The notes under the pieces are model-generated. The model saw only the letters and a list, made by a program, of their open reading frames with translations, was not told the origin of the DNA and made no database searches. Shown piece by piece: positions 33,060 through 47,300 of a DNA stretch of 64,000 nt. The position numbers and the translations under genes were made by a program. Each line of letters opens with the position of its first letter. Positions within the stretch are counted from its first letter, which is position 1. The stretch spans positions 206,001 through 270,000 of the forward strand of contig CALNXK010000185.1 of the NCBI GenBank assembly GCA_942486035.1, given 5' to 3'. The stretch comes from Porites lobata. Taxonomy: Eukaryota; Cnidaria; Anthozoa; Scleractinia; Poritidae.

Positions 33060-36000
33060 GTTTAAGAGCGGATGTCAGTAAATATCGACCAGAGGTCTAC
33101 AAAAGTGAAAAATCCAAAATTCTCAAAAAAATTCACAAAGTAGCACTAGGTAAGCTATTAACATAAATGTAATTTTTACTTCGATCCGATTATTATTTTC
33201 CACGTACGGGGGGGGGTTATTGGTTTCGCGGCTCTCGGACCGGGTTTTCCAGGCTCGAGACCATGTGTCACAAAAAAATCGTTTTAAAATTCAAATCCAT
33301 TGTAATGCGGACAACAAATATCTTATTCAGAAGAGTACATAATTGCACACATTTTAAGTGGTGATTTACTCAGTTTGAACGAAAATGTAATATTTTGGAG
33401 ATTTTTCATTATTTTCAATATTTTGAACGTTTTCGTTCAATGAAAAAATGGCAAATTTCAAAGCCCCAAATCATGGACTGGTACCTCGATTTCAGTGACG
33501 AGTCTTATACCACGTTAAAGAGCGTTATCTCTTCTTTCAAAATCTGTTTTCAAAACTACGGGCAACTGAAAAGAAAATTTTTGAGGTCAAAAAATACAAG
33601 TAGTACTTTTCTGAAATTTGAGCTTTCGAGACTCCCCTGAGACTCGGCGGGCCGATGCTAAAAACTCGGAAAAATACAATAAGAAATCAGTTTGAGAAAC
33701 AGTGGTTTCAAGTTATCAGCTTTCAGAAACCAAGACGTGTTTATACAGCGATCTGATATAAATTAATGCCTTTTGCTATCAAGAAAGGCAGATTTAAGCT
33801 GTCAACTCCTGCCAAGTGCACCAGTCACGTGAAGTTGTCAAAGGGAGGGCAAAGCACTAATATCAAAACGTTTTGCGTCCATGAAAGCAGATTTTAGCGT
33901 ACAAAACAATGTTGTGAATGTCTGTTGTTCGTACCTTAGCATGGTCTTTCCATATATTGGAAAGGCCAAGTATCCACACAGGAGAACATACCAAACAACA
34001 ACGTTTTAAATCCAAGCGCCGAAAGATCGTAAACGGCAGAGATTACGTTACATTTCACAGAACGACCGCTTACCACTGTTGTCACTCCTTTTTTCGCTGG
34101 AAGCTACGAGGAGTTTTCATTCCGTCATGAGTGATTCTTGATCAGCGCTTCCTTGAAAGTACGACCCCGGACAGATGATAACTGAGGACGCCTGTTGTTC
34201 AGTTTCAGGATTTAGCAGGTGCGTAGTCAGGATTTTTCCGGAGGTACACCCAACTTTTTCTACATCGTCTCCCCCCCCTCCCCCCACCCCAAATCTCAAC
34301 ATTTTTTAAGGTGCCTATATTAAAGGTGGGGTTAACGGTTGTAAGCAAAAGCATTTTTGCTGTTTATGAAATGACACAACCTCTAAAATTCTTTAATTCT
34401 GTCGGCTTGTTATGTTCATTGACGTCAACCGTTTATCATTAATTCAGCTATTAAAAATCAAGCTTGTAGTACCTCCGACTTTAGTTTACAAATGGCTCTT
34501 TTTACCCTTTTTTGTCACATTATTTTTGACCGACAAAAGCACCACACATTGACGTAATTGTGCCCTACATCGTCTACTCCGAAGACAGGTCGTGGAGAAA
34601 ACAACGCGTTCACGCTTTACATCATCAAGCTTGCTATATAAATAAAGCATCCAAGGTTCGGTTCTCCAATTAATGTCCTCGCTTCTCTGGAAACCGATTT
34701 TTTTAGTTGAGTTTATTTCATCCTATTTTTTCTCCTCAACGTTTTCGGGTACGCACGTGCGAACCGTGCATACAAGTAGCTACGCCCCTGTTTAGTCTCC
34801 TTAGCCCTGAGCGTTCCTCTCTTCCGGTTTTCGCAGGAGTTCAGGATGTGGTCTACCCAGTATTTCACGTCTCTATTAAATGACAGGCAGCACTTCTTGT
34901 TTACCGTTTCGTTATCAGACAGCGCTTAGACTCTTAGCCTTTCATTTAATTTTGATCAAATTGTTATCATTTATAGTTACTCAGTATACGTTCCATCCTG
35001 TCCTTGTAAACTTATACTTTTATACTTCAAGGGAGCTTAATACCTATATTAATTTTTTCTTCGTTTAGTGTTGTCCAACAGACCCAGTTTTTTGGCATTT
35101 TTTTAAAAAAGCAAGAAAAAGAAACGACAAGGTTTATTTTTTTGGACTTCAATTAATTCTTTTAATCTACGAAATGAGCATTATAACAGCATTTCCAGGC
35201 ATAAAACGTTCGGTGGTGTATCCTTTTTGCTTTTTACCCTTTTTGGGCCTTTTTTTATGAAATTGACCATCACATTTTCCACAATATTGAGTTTGTGTCG
35301 ATTTGGTGACCATGTCTTGTTGTTTTCAGGCTCCACGGCAATGATGCTGGTGTTTCAGGTCTCCTGTTCTCAGATTTCTTGTGATTTTTTTTCACCCTAC
35401 CGACCGACCCACCCAAAGCCAGGAAACCTATTCAACGCTAAACGAACGAAAAGGGGATGACCTAAGCCTTATGGTTTCTTTTTGGGCTTCCCCACCACAT
35501 TGCTTCTGCGTATTTCTGTATACTTGTCTTTTGCTTTGTTTGGTTCTTTTTTGTCGGTAAAATAAACTGAAACTAATATTCCCTTTGGAGGCTCTCGAAC
35601 GCGCATAAAAAAAAAATGAAAAACGCGATGATTTATTGACCGCAAGGGCAATTGGGTGGGGTTAGGGCTCGTTACTGCGCTCCGGTTCCCTCGTGCGCTA
35701 TCAAATGGTCCCGATATACAAAATGAAAAATTACTGCGGACAGACTATTCACGTCTAAACATCAAGCATCTTTTAAGATGGGACTTATCGCCTCTCCCTG
35801 TTCATGGAGTTGATTCAAGGTGTAGACGTCAATTTCGTGATGCCCTGCATGTTGCCGGCACATGTTTCAAAAGGGCCTTTCCACAGCTATGGAGTCCGCC
35901 GTCACCTTGTCAACCGTGCGAGAAATGATGTACTTCACAAAAACAAAGAGAACTTGTTTTCGATTTTCCCCGCCCACTACCCCCGAAACTCCCCGACAGG

Positions 36001-37593
36001 ACCGCTTCAAAGTACTCCCCACCCCTGGGCCCAAATGGCTGGACTTGTTCCTGTGGTTGCGCGGGGGATAGTAACAGGTCTAACTAATTGCACCGTGCAT
36101 CAATGACAGTTAAGCTCAATCAGAAGCCCCTTTTCCCTGGCTAGGTCAAGGTGTGTGCACCTCCTTTAAGCTGTTTTTTTTTTTTTTCGGTTCTTACTGA
36201 AATTTTTGATCTTGAGGAAATTTACAACGACAGGAGCAGGTTATGGGCTTTTTTCCTACCCCAAATCCTACATCACGGGAAATTGGGAAATCCCTCAGGT
36301 TAGGTAAGAATTCGATAATCCTTCCATAATCATCCATTTTTTCACCGCGTGAATTGGGTACTTTTTAGCTTATTTCGAGGAAATACTTTTTGCTTCAAAT
36401 CCAGGGTGGGCTTTTAAACACATTTTTTAAGGCAAATGGTTTTTGCGTGAATCTGCTTACCCGAACTTTTCGTATAAAAAAACGACAAATACCCGAAAAA
36501 AGCTCGTGTTGTTGGTGGTGGTGGCATATTTCCGATAAATTCAGTTCAATGTCTCGTGAAGAAGAGTTCAGATCCGTCTAAATGCGAGCCCAAAAACAGG
36601 TGGTAAGCGGTCAATCTGTGAAAAGTAACGCAATCTCCGTCGTTTGAGAGCAGCTGAAGACGCTCTTGCCGATGCTGTGCTTGATGTTTTTTACTTCCAA
36701 TATCTAGGAGACCCATGCTAAGGTATGAAACATACACTCGTAGGCATTGTTCTGTCCGCTAAAGTCTAATTCCTGGACGCAGAAACGTTGTGCTTTTTGA
36801 AGTTTATTACTGTGCTTTGCCTTTTGACAACCTTACGTGACTCGTGCGTTTGGTAGCAGAAGATGGCTAAACTCTGCTTTTCTTGTTGGAAAACGGCTTT
36901 AAATTTTATCAGATCGCTCGATAAACACGTGTTTGTTTCTGATAGCTGATAACGTTAAACCACTGTTGCTCAAACTGATTTCTTATTGCATTTTTCTGAG
37001 TTTTTAGCATCGGTCCGCTGAGTCTGGAAAGCTCAAATTTCAGAAAAGTACTACTTGTTTTTTTTTGGCCTCAAAAATTTTCTTTTCAGTTGCCCGTAGT
37101 TTTGAAAACAGATTTTGAAAGAAGAGATAACGCTCTTTAACGTGGTATAAGACTCGTTACTGAAATCGAGGTACCAGTCGACGATTTGGGGCTTTGAAAT
37201 TTGCCATTTTTTCATTGAACGAAAACGTTCAAAATATTGAAAATAATGAAAAATCTCCAAAATATTACATTTTCGTTCAAACTGAGTAAATCACCACTTA
37301 AAATGTGTGCAATTATGTACTCTTCTGAATAATTTATTTGTTGTTCGCATTACAATGGATTTGAATTTTAAAACGATTTTTTTGTGACACATGGTCTCGG
37401 GCCTGGAAAACCCGGTCCGAGAGCCGCGAAACCAATAACCCCCCCGTACGTGGAAAATAATAATCGGATTGAAGTAAAAATTACATTTATGTCAATAGCT
37501 TACCTAGTGCTACTTTGTGAATGTTTTTGAGAATTTTCGATTTTTCAATTTTGTAGACGTCTGGTCGATATTTACTGACATCCGCTCTTAAAC
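33060..37593. mobile_element. 4.5 kb element with ~1.05 kb inverted arms
   Basis: Left arm 33060 to about 34130 and right arm about 36540-37593 are inverted copies, closest at the outer 600 bp (GTTTAAGAGCGGATGTCAG ends; ACGTACGGGGGGG; GGTACCTCGATTTCAGT) and more diverged toward the centre. Both arms hold a similar short frame (IFHYFQYFERFRSMKKWQ ... NYGQLKRKF) with a few conservative differences. The 2.4 kb centre (34130-36540) shows no recognisable transposase. No target duplication was found at the present ends. Confidence 0.8.
34140..36540. other. Interior of the 4.5 kb element, no gene identified
   Basis: Contains C-rich and T-rich runs (34265-34290, 36174-36188) and overlapping short frames at 35656-36106, none with recognisable domains. 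Confidence 0.4.
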
Positions 37594-38214
37594 TCAACTA
37601 AAATTTTGAATCGATGCGATGAAAACTTCACAACAAATTAAAGCTGTGTCGAATTCGAGCGTGTTTCCTAAAATATTTGCTTGAATTTAGCATCAGCTTG
37701 AGCAAAAAGTCAATAACGCAATGCTAATTGATAAATTTAAATTTCTAACAGACTTTCTCTTTTATAAAAAACACACCAAAAGTACCTTAAATCTTTGCTC
37801 GCTCGATTTTACTTCAGCCGATTCTAGCCGCGAGGAAAACAGTGATTAATTCATCCAGAGCAAATTTGTCATTTGATCTCTTTTTTTTCCTTCAAAACGA
37901 CAGCTTAGTATTTTCTTCAACTTCCACTTTTCATCTGTGCATTTCATCGGTGTATTTTACCGTCAGGAGAGGAGATTTGTTGAATTTGCCTAAATTTGAC
38001 CGCGCTAGCTCAGTTTCTTGGCGTGCAACCAGGGGCAAATGGTAGTGGCTAACCGACCAATCAGAACGCGCGATTTACTTTTGTTATGTTATAAAGTTTG
38101 TTATGCTTAATTTATCATTTCAGCAGCAGTCTAACAAAATTTGTACAGTCAAGTTGTTTAAAAGATCATTACGAATCAAGCAGATATAAACACTGACAAC
38201 CGCTCTTTGTTGGT

Positions 38215-38477
38215 TTAGAAGTTGACTGGTTTGAGTTTCATTTCAGCTCGTTTAGCGGAGTAGTAATGTCCCTTCCAGTTATACCAGTTCACACCATCAG
38301 CATGTGAAGAGTGACTACCGTGATGATAGAGCCCGTTCAGGTTGGAACGATGGCAGTCCCTGTACCACCAAGCTCCCTTGTAATCTGTAGCACAGTTACC
38401 AGAATGCTGGTCATTGTCTCGATCTTTAGTGGAGAAAGATAAGCTTTTGTGATAACTTAGCGAGTCACCAGCATTTC
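38215..38477 (-). CDS. Exon 17: fibrinogen-related domain, end
   Basis: Starts after CCAG: NAGDSLSYHKSLSFSTKDRD, NDQHSGNCATDYKGAWWYRD, CHRSNLNGLY, WKGHYYSAKRAEMKLKPVNF, TAA. DRDND is the calcium site and GAWWYRDCHRSNLNG the ligand pocket typical of ficolin/tachylectin-type domains, so N-acetyl-group recognition is plausible. Confidence 0.93.
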
Positions 38478-41324
38478 CTGGAAAATGAAATTGGAACAAA
38501 AGATGTTTCCTTAAATTTTTCTCCACATTACTGTGATTTTCAATACGATGGTTAAGATCTAAAGACAGTAGGAAACATTGAATCCGTTTCATGGTCGAAG
38601 TAAAATCACTCTAACGCTCCATATTATATTAATTTGAAGTACTCTTATTTCGTGATAGCTGTGTGATTATTACATACTTCATTGCATGTGGGACTAGCTG
38701 TATCTCTGAGGTGAGTATTTATTTCTTTAACTTCAAAATCATTAGCATTAACTTAGGCCTTAAAAGTTCTTTCCCCGAACTCCATTTTTAATTAAGTAAG
38801 TAATACAATTACCGGTGTAAGTTCCAAGACTCAACTTGTATTTGCTTCTCTCGTCTGTTATAGCAAAGTAGCTGTACTCGGCATAAGCCGTGTTTCTGTT
38901 GAAGTCCTCTAGATCCACTCGAAGTTTGCTTTTAGTTTTTGTCAGGCGGTGAATTTTGTCCAGTCCGAGCCAAAACTCGCCATTCAGATTTCCGAACCCT
39001 TTTTTGTAGTCGTTCCAGCCGCGGTAGAAATTAACCGAGCCATCCAGTCTCTTCTGGAACACTGTCCACCCCCCACCGGCTGTTGTTTGGTCACAGTACA
39101 CGTCAAAGGCACCAGCACCGTCTGGGTCGATCTTGTAAACTCCACTTGATCGCTTTCCAGCTTTGTACAGTTCAGCGCAGTTCTTATAAGCTGGAAGACA
39201 TGACATTAGCACTGCGTGTTAATTCTACATTTGGCAGGATATGGCTACTTTACAACTTATAAAGTCAACAATAATATCTGCTTTTTGTACACTGTACTGC
39301 AAGCTGTATGAGAAAAAGTGTAAGAAGTTCAGGCCCGGAATAATGGCGCTAAACACCTACCAAATTAAGCCTAGCTGTCTATATTTAGGCAAAATATTCG
39401 TAAACTGAACCAGCTTTCCGTACTAAACAGTATAAAATAATTATAGACAATATCATAGGAATTCTGTAGGGATGCTGCATACAAACTGCAATGCATTTCT
39501 TTCCATCTCCAGAGTGTCCAGGTTTAATTATAAGCTGGAAGACATGACATTAGCACTGCATGTTAATTGTACATTAGGATATGGCTACTTTACAACTTAT
39601 AAAGTCAACAATAATATCTGCGTTTTATATACTGTATTGCAAGCATGATACTGTATAAGAACCTGTGTAAGAAATTCTGGCCCGGAATAATGGCACTAAA
39701 CACCTACCAAATTTGGCCTAACTGTCTATTGGGCAAAATATTCGTAAATTGGACCAGTTTACCGTACTAAGCAGCGTACAACATATAGACAATATCAATT
39801 AATTTTCCAATTTTTTTTCTAAGTATTCAATTGCATAATTTTACTCTTGTACTTTATTAATAAAGAATTTTCTAAATGGCGTAGAATTCCCTCTTAAATA
39901 CTTATTAAATGAATGGCCTGCAGCTTGGAAACAATTTTTACCTCATGTGATACCCGAAAGAACAGTTAGTACTAAGTAAACACTAATGATTTGAAAACAT
40001 GCCCAACAATATCTTGGGCCTGCAGAATGTAGGCAGTTCTTTCTTTTGACTCTTTTCTTGTGCGTAAAAACCGGAACAATTGATATAGAACTAATATGAG
40101 TAATGATAATTAATTGTTTTCGTATTGTCGTTTCTTAATCATGAGTACACTTAGAAAAAGTGTCGACGGAAAGCCCCGTGAACAAGGTTATCTGGATATA
40201 CGTATTGAGAACAGTTCTAACCTTTACACTGGGGGAGGGAGGAGAGGGGGGGGTCGACTCTTACTCCCTCCCTAATTCATCCTTTAAAGTTTCCTCTGTC
40301 CTAACCCCTAAGAAAGGCGCGATACTCAGGCCAAAAACGTTTGTACTGACTCAAGCTAAAATGAGGGCCTAATTCTTTATTTTAATTTTTTTTAAGAGAA
40401 GTAGAAAGAATTGGGTAGACTCAAGAAATAAAAAAGAGACTGGCTAAGCAACCGAGGATCAAGGGCTTCATAACACACGACCTCACCTAAAAATGCAAAA
40501 AATATATTGACAATCAAACGAAGAGAAAACAATCTTTTTATGAGATTCTACCGAGTCTACTCAGTCTCTGCTGGTCTATCGACAATACAGAACCATCAAA
40601 GAATATTATGCTATATATGTTGAATTGTTGGCGATATTTGACATAGCAAGCATTAGAATATAAAAACACTGATTCATATAATTATAATGACTTTATAAAA
40701 AGTTTGACTTGTTACTAGATATTAAATTATAATTATATAATTTTAAACTGTTACGCATAAATTTTACATATCCCTATCAGGGGATTTAGATCTAGTTTTA
40801 TAAAATAACTAAGATAGTACGCGCGCTCTGATTGGCCGAGAGGAGTGTTTGCATGAGAGTATGTAAACATGGTTGTGGCGCCAAGATGTTTTGCTTTTCG
40901 CGCGCTAATCACGCAAGCACGAATTTGAAAACGTTTTCGAGTTAAAATCTTGACAAGTTTACTTTATTTACCCATTCCTCCGTCAGCTGAAACTTGGAAA
41001 ATCGTTACAGAGGTGTGTGAATTTTTTTTCGCTTAAGCTGACATTTTCTGCGAGAAAAGTCCGTATTTTGGAAAGAATCTTTTTGCAAAACAAGAACTGA
41101 TTACGCGTGCAAGACTTCGTGGACAAGGCTTTGCGACTGGTAAGAATTTCTCTTTTAGTCAGTGCCATACAAAGAGTTTTGCGTCTTTTCTCGGGAAAGT
41201 TATTTTATAAAAGCAATAGAAAACTTTTTCCCTGTGTTCGCATAGCCTGATATAAACACTCGAGGCGTTGGGAGAATTCTCGACAGTTATGCAAACCCGA
41301 GACGAAGTCGAGGGTTTCAATAAC

Positions 41325-41360
<36 letters not shown>

Positions 41361-44300
41361 TAGGCTGTGCAAACACGGAAAACGTTTTCTATTGCTTAAA
41401 TAACAAATACAGTTGGAATGTTTGCAATAGGCAACAAGAAAATTGTAATATATGAAAGTACAAAAACTAGAAAGGATAAAACTGGAAAACTAGAACGGAT
41501 AAAATTTCCATGAAGACAGTACACGTCAAATTCAACAAAATTGCGCGAGATTTCAAAACCCTCGCAATAATAATAACAATAATAATAGTAATAACTTAAT
41601 TAATCTCTTCAAAAAGGCTTTTCAGCATAATTTACAATGCCAAATATCTAAAACTTAGTTTTCCAAAAATACCCTTAGAAAATGCTGTTTTATTTAGTGA
41701 TAGACTGAAACTCGTCTGGAATACTATTCCACAGCTTTTGGCCTCTGAAAGGTAAACGCGCGCTGACCAGCAGCCGTCCTACAGGGTGGTATATGTAGGC
41801 GGTCCCTATTCCTAGTGTTACAGTTGTGCACTTCCGATCTGGTTTTAAACTTCTGACAAAGATATGGAGGTGCAAGTCCATTTAAGCATCTACAATACTC
41901 CTTAATACGCATATAAAGGAACTGCAAAGATGAGACTGAAATCTACAACGGATTCATTTTCCTGTAAGGACTGTAATCAATTCATTATTGAATCTTGTGT
42001 GGCGAGCTTGACTTGGCTGGACTGTTATGTCTGTAATTCGGTTACATTATGGAACACCATCAATATAACAATCATTCCTCGAGCCCGAATGGGTTCTTTT
42101 ATTTATTTATTACAGATTCACTCCACTACATTACAAGCAAATAATGAAAACATATAAGCTAACACTACTATAAGAAAAAGAAAAGCTGTGGAGAAGGAGA
42201 CAACCAAAAGCGCCAATGCGGCATACTAGGGATGCCCCCCACTAATTAAAATGTAAGAAAAAGATATACAAATAGAAATAGAAATGTTCTAGTTATCCTT
42301 AATAAAGCTTTAAACATTTTTTTAAAAGTTGCAATACTGTTTGATTCTCTAATATGATTGGGTAAACCATTCAATTCATTTGTCCATGAGGTCAAAGGCC
42401 GAATGGGCTATTGACTCAGAGGACATTAGGGCGAGAGGAATTATTGTCCTAGTAAAATGTAACTAATAGGTCAAAAATATCAAGACAGAACAACTTTAGC
42501 TAGCAAAAACACGATTCAGCCGCCATTGTTTTGGTTTTCAAAGCCGGCGCTTTTCGCTACTAGTGGGCTATAACATAAAGCCTAGTAGTAGCTCGACCAA
42601 TCAGAACGCAGCATTGATAATAAACCATTAGCTGGATTTTACTAATAAGGAATACTCTATACCAATGCATTTCTTTCCATCTCCTGAGTATCCGGCTTTG
42701 CAGGTGCAGTTGTACGACCCTTGAGTATTGGTACAAACTGCATTCACATCACAGGTATGGGATTTGTTTCTGCATTCATTTATATCTAATGGCGGAGGGA
42801 ATAAGGACAACATATGTAGTCAGTGATGAATCCTAACTAAGACAACTAACTATATCTGTTGTGCCTTAATTTTAGCCATGGGTTTGTTTTAGGGTATAGC
42901 AAGGTATGAAAATGTGTATGAAACAAAAGAAAATAAAGTTTAAACAAAGGACAAGTTTTACAACAAAATATAGTACACTAAATGTATAACCAGTCCAGAA
43001 GGATGCTATGTCAGGAAAACATAATAAGGGCTGTAATAGTTACCAAAGCACTTTTTTCCGTTTCCATAGAATCCAGCTTTGCAAGTGCAAATGTATGAGC
43101 CCACGGTATTCTGACAAGCAGCGTTTGGATCACACCTATGATAATTGCTGATGCATTCGTCAATTTCTGCAGTAGACAACAAAATTCAATGAAGACCATT
43201 TTATCACCGTGATCTTACTTGGTAGCAGTAAAAGCATACACTGAGAGTGATAAGTACAGGGGTTACCTTTACCTAAATATTAAGACTACTGCCTGGGAGA
43301 GAGCTACAAAAAAATGCAGCCTTTATAAAACTCTGATCAACAACACGGCGACAAAATAATCATTAAAACTCACTACTGCAGAAGTGATCTTCAAACCACG
43401 TTATTGGTAACAAATTAAATGTTTCGATTTTTAGTATCTCTATGGCAACTCAAAACTTGCCTTTAACACAAGTATAGTTATGGCAGTTATCACATGACAC
43501 GTCGTTCCAAGAGTAGCCATCTTTCGCACCAAGGGTGTGGACACAGTCTTCGTTTTTCAAGTTGTTTGGTTGTTGCGGAGCCCAGAACTGAAAACTGGAT
43601 ATTTCCTCGTTTGTCCAGACAAACGATCCCTCGACGCTTCGGTCATTAAGGCCAATCCATGATCGCTCTCCATTGTGACGGTGCTGTATGTAGACATTTT
43701 CCTCTTGGTTGTGCACTGTTACCAGATGTGAGTTCATAGCTGAACAGTTGGACACTGCAGTCACCCAAGGTGCACATACAGAGCTCGTTAAATAGCAGTA
43801 TCCATTGAAGTAATCCCATCCATCTGGACAGATGTCTGTGCGTATAAATCACGGCATTGAGTCACAAATAAGAGACGATAAAGAAAGATATACCGTAAAA
43901 AATCTTTTTTTTGCGCTCTTACCTGACAAAACTATGTAGGATATGAAGAGTGGGTCGTATTTTGCCTCATACAGTTCTTTGACACAAACCCGAAAGCCTT
44001 TCCTGCTAATATACTGTACATGTAAAAGTACTAAACATTAGTACTAAGATGTGCATTGTGGTGGTGGAGTAGGGAAAACAATAGAAATGGGGAGGTGAGG
44101 GAGGGAAAACAATAGAAAATTGGTGGTGGCAGTGGTGCTGGTGGAGGACTCGGGAAAACAACAAAAAGGTGGTGGTGGTGGAGGAGGACTCGGGAAAACA
44201 ATAAAAATGTGGTTGTGGAGGCTGTGGTGGTGGTTTTCGTGGTGTAAAAAATGAAAAAAAGGAAGGTGAAGCGAAAAAACTGAATTGTGGAGAAGAAGAG

Positions 44301-47300
44301 GGGAACTAGGGTAAATTGAAAATTTGCTTTATTATTAGAAAGAGCTAGTTGGTCTCTGAACTCATCAATATGCACGATTTGCTCGCCAAGAATCAGAGAA
44401 CCTGAACTGGAAAAAAATATTGGGCAATGAAAGCAGCAGGAAATAGAACTGGATACTTGCTTAGTGATTTCATGACAAAGGGGGACTAGCGCTTATTACT
44501 TTGACAGCATGTATCAACAAATGAATACTTTACTTAGTTTTTAGTCAACCAATCAAAAAGAAACGCATTTGTTTCCCTAATAACATCTAGAAAGCCCCAG
44601 TCTAAAACCGATTAAACCACCTTAAAATGGCACACCACCTATCTTAATGAGATTCTATCTATCTTTAGATAATTCAATTCCTACAGTACGCACAGAATCT
44701 GCTAAGAAAGGCATTTTTTCACTGGTGCCCAAGCACCAGTATCCAGCTCTAACTAGTTATTTTTATCTTTATTTGTTGTAGTTGTCTGTATGCATCGGTG
44801 AAGAAATTGGTATTGTTCTCTCTATTTATAACAGCTTTCGCTGACAGGTTTACCCCGGTTGAATATGTTATGATTATGATTATGATTATGATTATAATAG
44901 TTATTATTATTACTGTTATTTACATGTTACCAGTCAACTAATAAAGACAAAAAGGCATAACGTCATCGGTGTCTATAGATATCCTCGGCAGAGTAATGAG
45001 ATTCGTCCGCCAATAAAGGTTAATTCGGTCCCTACTATACTACTCATAATTTAATACGAAATTAGGCCACTTGCACTAAGAGTTCGCGTGACCAATGCTT
45101 CCTTTAAACAATGACTTGGAATCCTGCTGACGACAAAAAATTGACAGAGCGCATAAAAATTATCGTACACCCGACATTTGAGAGGAAACGCATTTAAGGG
45201 AGATATTTTATTGCACTTTGATTTTTCAACAAAGTAGTATATATGGTAGTGGCTGCAATGTTGGAGGTCATACTCTTGCCCTCCAACCTGGCGGCCAAAA
45301 CTACTTTTTTCTTGTATCTTGTTAAACGTTTGATAGTTACGCTCAGATGTGCTGTTAACGTTACCACATCATCTTTTCAGCAAGTTTAATGATTTTTCAA
45401 CAAAGTAGTATATATGGTAGTGGCTGCAATGTTGGAGGTCATACTCTTGCCCTCCAACCTGGCGGCCAAAACTACTTTTTTCTTGTATCTTGTTAAACGT
45501 TTGATAGTTACGCTCAGATGTGCTGTTAACGTTACCACATCATCTTTTCAGCAAGTTTAGGAGCAAAATTTCTGTTCAGAAAGAGGTAATTCATAGTTCA
45601 AAAATAACATTTTGGTCACCTGACCAGCTACGAACTTACTCATTTTAAGAAAATGGTGCGGGTTTGAAAAACTAAATCACTATTATTTTGGTTAAGATAT
45701 TACCCACTAATGGTTTTTTGAAGGCAAAATTATAACTTTCATTTCCATAAAAATGATTTCACATGACCTCTTAGTCCAATTGGCCTATTTGATATCCTGA
45801 AATCACCAGTTACCAACCTCTACCCAGGCGGCTATGCTGTTATGAACTGGACTTTGATTCCCTCCTTTTGTTGAATGCAAAGCAGAAACGAAGACGTGTG
45901 GCGTTGTGTTATAACTTTTGGCAAAGATTGCCTCCTAAAAAAGATAAAGAAAATATTTCAACTTGAAGGGGAATTGTTACCAAGGTATAGTCTACTTCCA
46001 AATCCAACAGATTTTTTTATTGCATTATAGAATCCTCTGGTAACAGTCTGGATAGCTCAATTTTATTTTACTGTTTACAGATACTACCTTAAAGTGCCCT
46101 TGACTATAGACGGGTAAGAAGGAAATAAACTGAAATTTGAGAATGTTGACTTTGATTACTAAGGCTTTGCTCTACACCTTGGAAAAAGGAGGTTTTTGGT
46201 TTTCCTGACGATTTTGACATAATAGTGAATTAACTAATTCTTACATTTGCATTTAAAATTTTGGGAAAAGCATGCCATATCGATGTTCATAATAAACTGG
46301 GCTGGCACTATAAAAAGTACACTTCCAAACTGAGAAGCTAAAATCTGTCAGACAAATACAGTAAGACGAAAGAGATTTTGAGGTCAACGTTATTTCGAAG
46401 ATCATTCACTGAACTCGGCACAAGAAGCTTTTTGAAACATAGGCTGCAACTAGACTTTAAACCTTTGATGACGTGAAATTGCCATTCAAATGGGTTTTAT
46501 GCTTTTGCTCTATCATTCTCTTTTGACAGAATACTTACATTTAATTCTTAAAACTATTCAATGCATACAGACACCAAATGGACAGACTCCATCATAGAGG
46601 TGACTGAGGTATAGAAGTAGCGAATGTGTGACCTGTGGAATTGTCCGTATTATGTACATTGCTGAGGCAGCTATTAGTATGTGTAATCAAATGGTGACGA
46701 GTGAAATTATTCCCTAATTTCACGAGTATACCATTTGATTACCTATTAATATCATGGGTGACGAATTACCTTAGCAATCGAGGATTTTTTACTTGTTTAT
46801 CCTGGATCGTATCGATCGATCGTGAACTCCACTCTCTCAAACGTTTAGAGCTGAAATTTGGCTTAAGTTTTCAGAATTTTTCGACAACGTACCTCTAAGA
46901 ATCCTTCTTGAAGTGCTCTTTCGTGTGTTCAGGTTTTCTAAAGCGTCTTTTTATGCCCTGTCATCTTCATTCATGACATTTTAAAACTTCTTCGCCATCT
47001 TGAAACGGAGACGTACTTCAGGTTGCCATGGCAATTTAGTAATTTCACATGTGAAATTACAAATTAATGCTGAAATTTCGCGCCAAAATTAAGGAGTAAT
47101 TCGTCACCAATGATATTACAGGTTAAACACAATGGTCTGAAAGTAAAATTTGATAACTACCATCAGATGGTAAAAAAAGGTTTTTCACTGACATTTGGAT
47201 TCAAACTCAAACGCTGATACTGACCTTGCAAAATGCATTATAATGTCTGCTGTTGGGAGGTTTATCATTTGCAAAGTAGATCGCATTATGTTCTGAAAAG

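Noticed and set aside
35656..36106. Overlapping open frames of 69-100 codons
   Set aside because: Three frames overlap in one GC-richer patch with no domain, splice signal or codon pattern.
33060..37593. Polinton/Maverick-type element
   Set aside because: Too short, and no polymerase, integrase or capsid-like coding sequence between the arms.
44031..44375. 114-codon minus-strand frame rich in Pro, Phe and Thr
   Set aside because: It is translation of the GGTGGT minisatellite.
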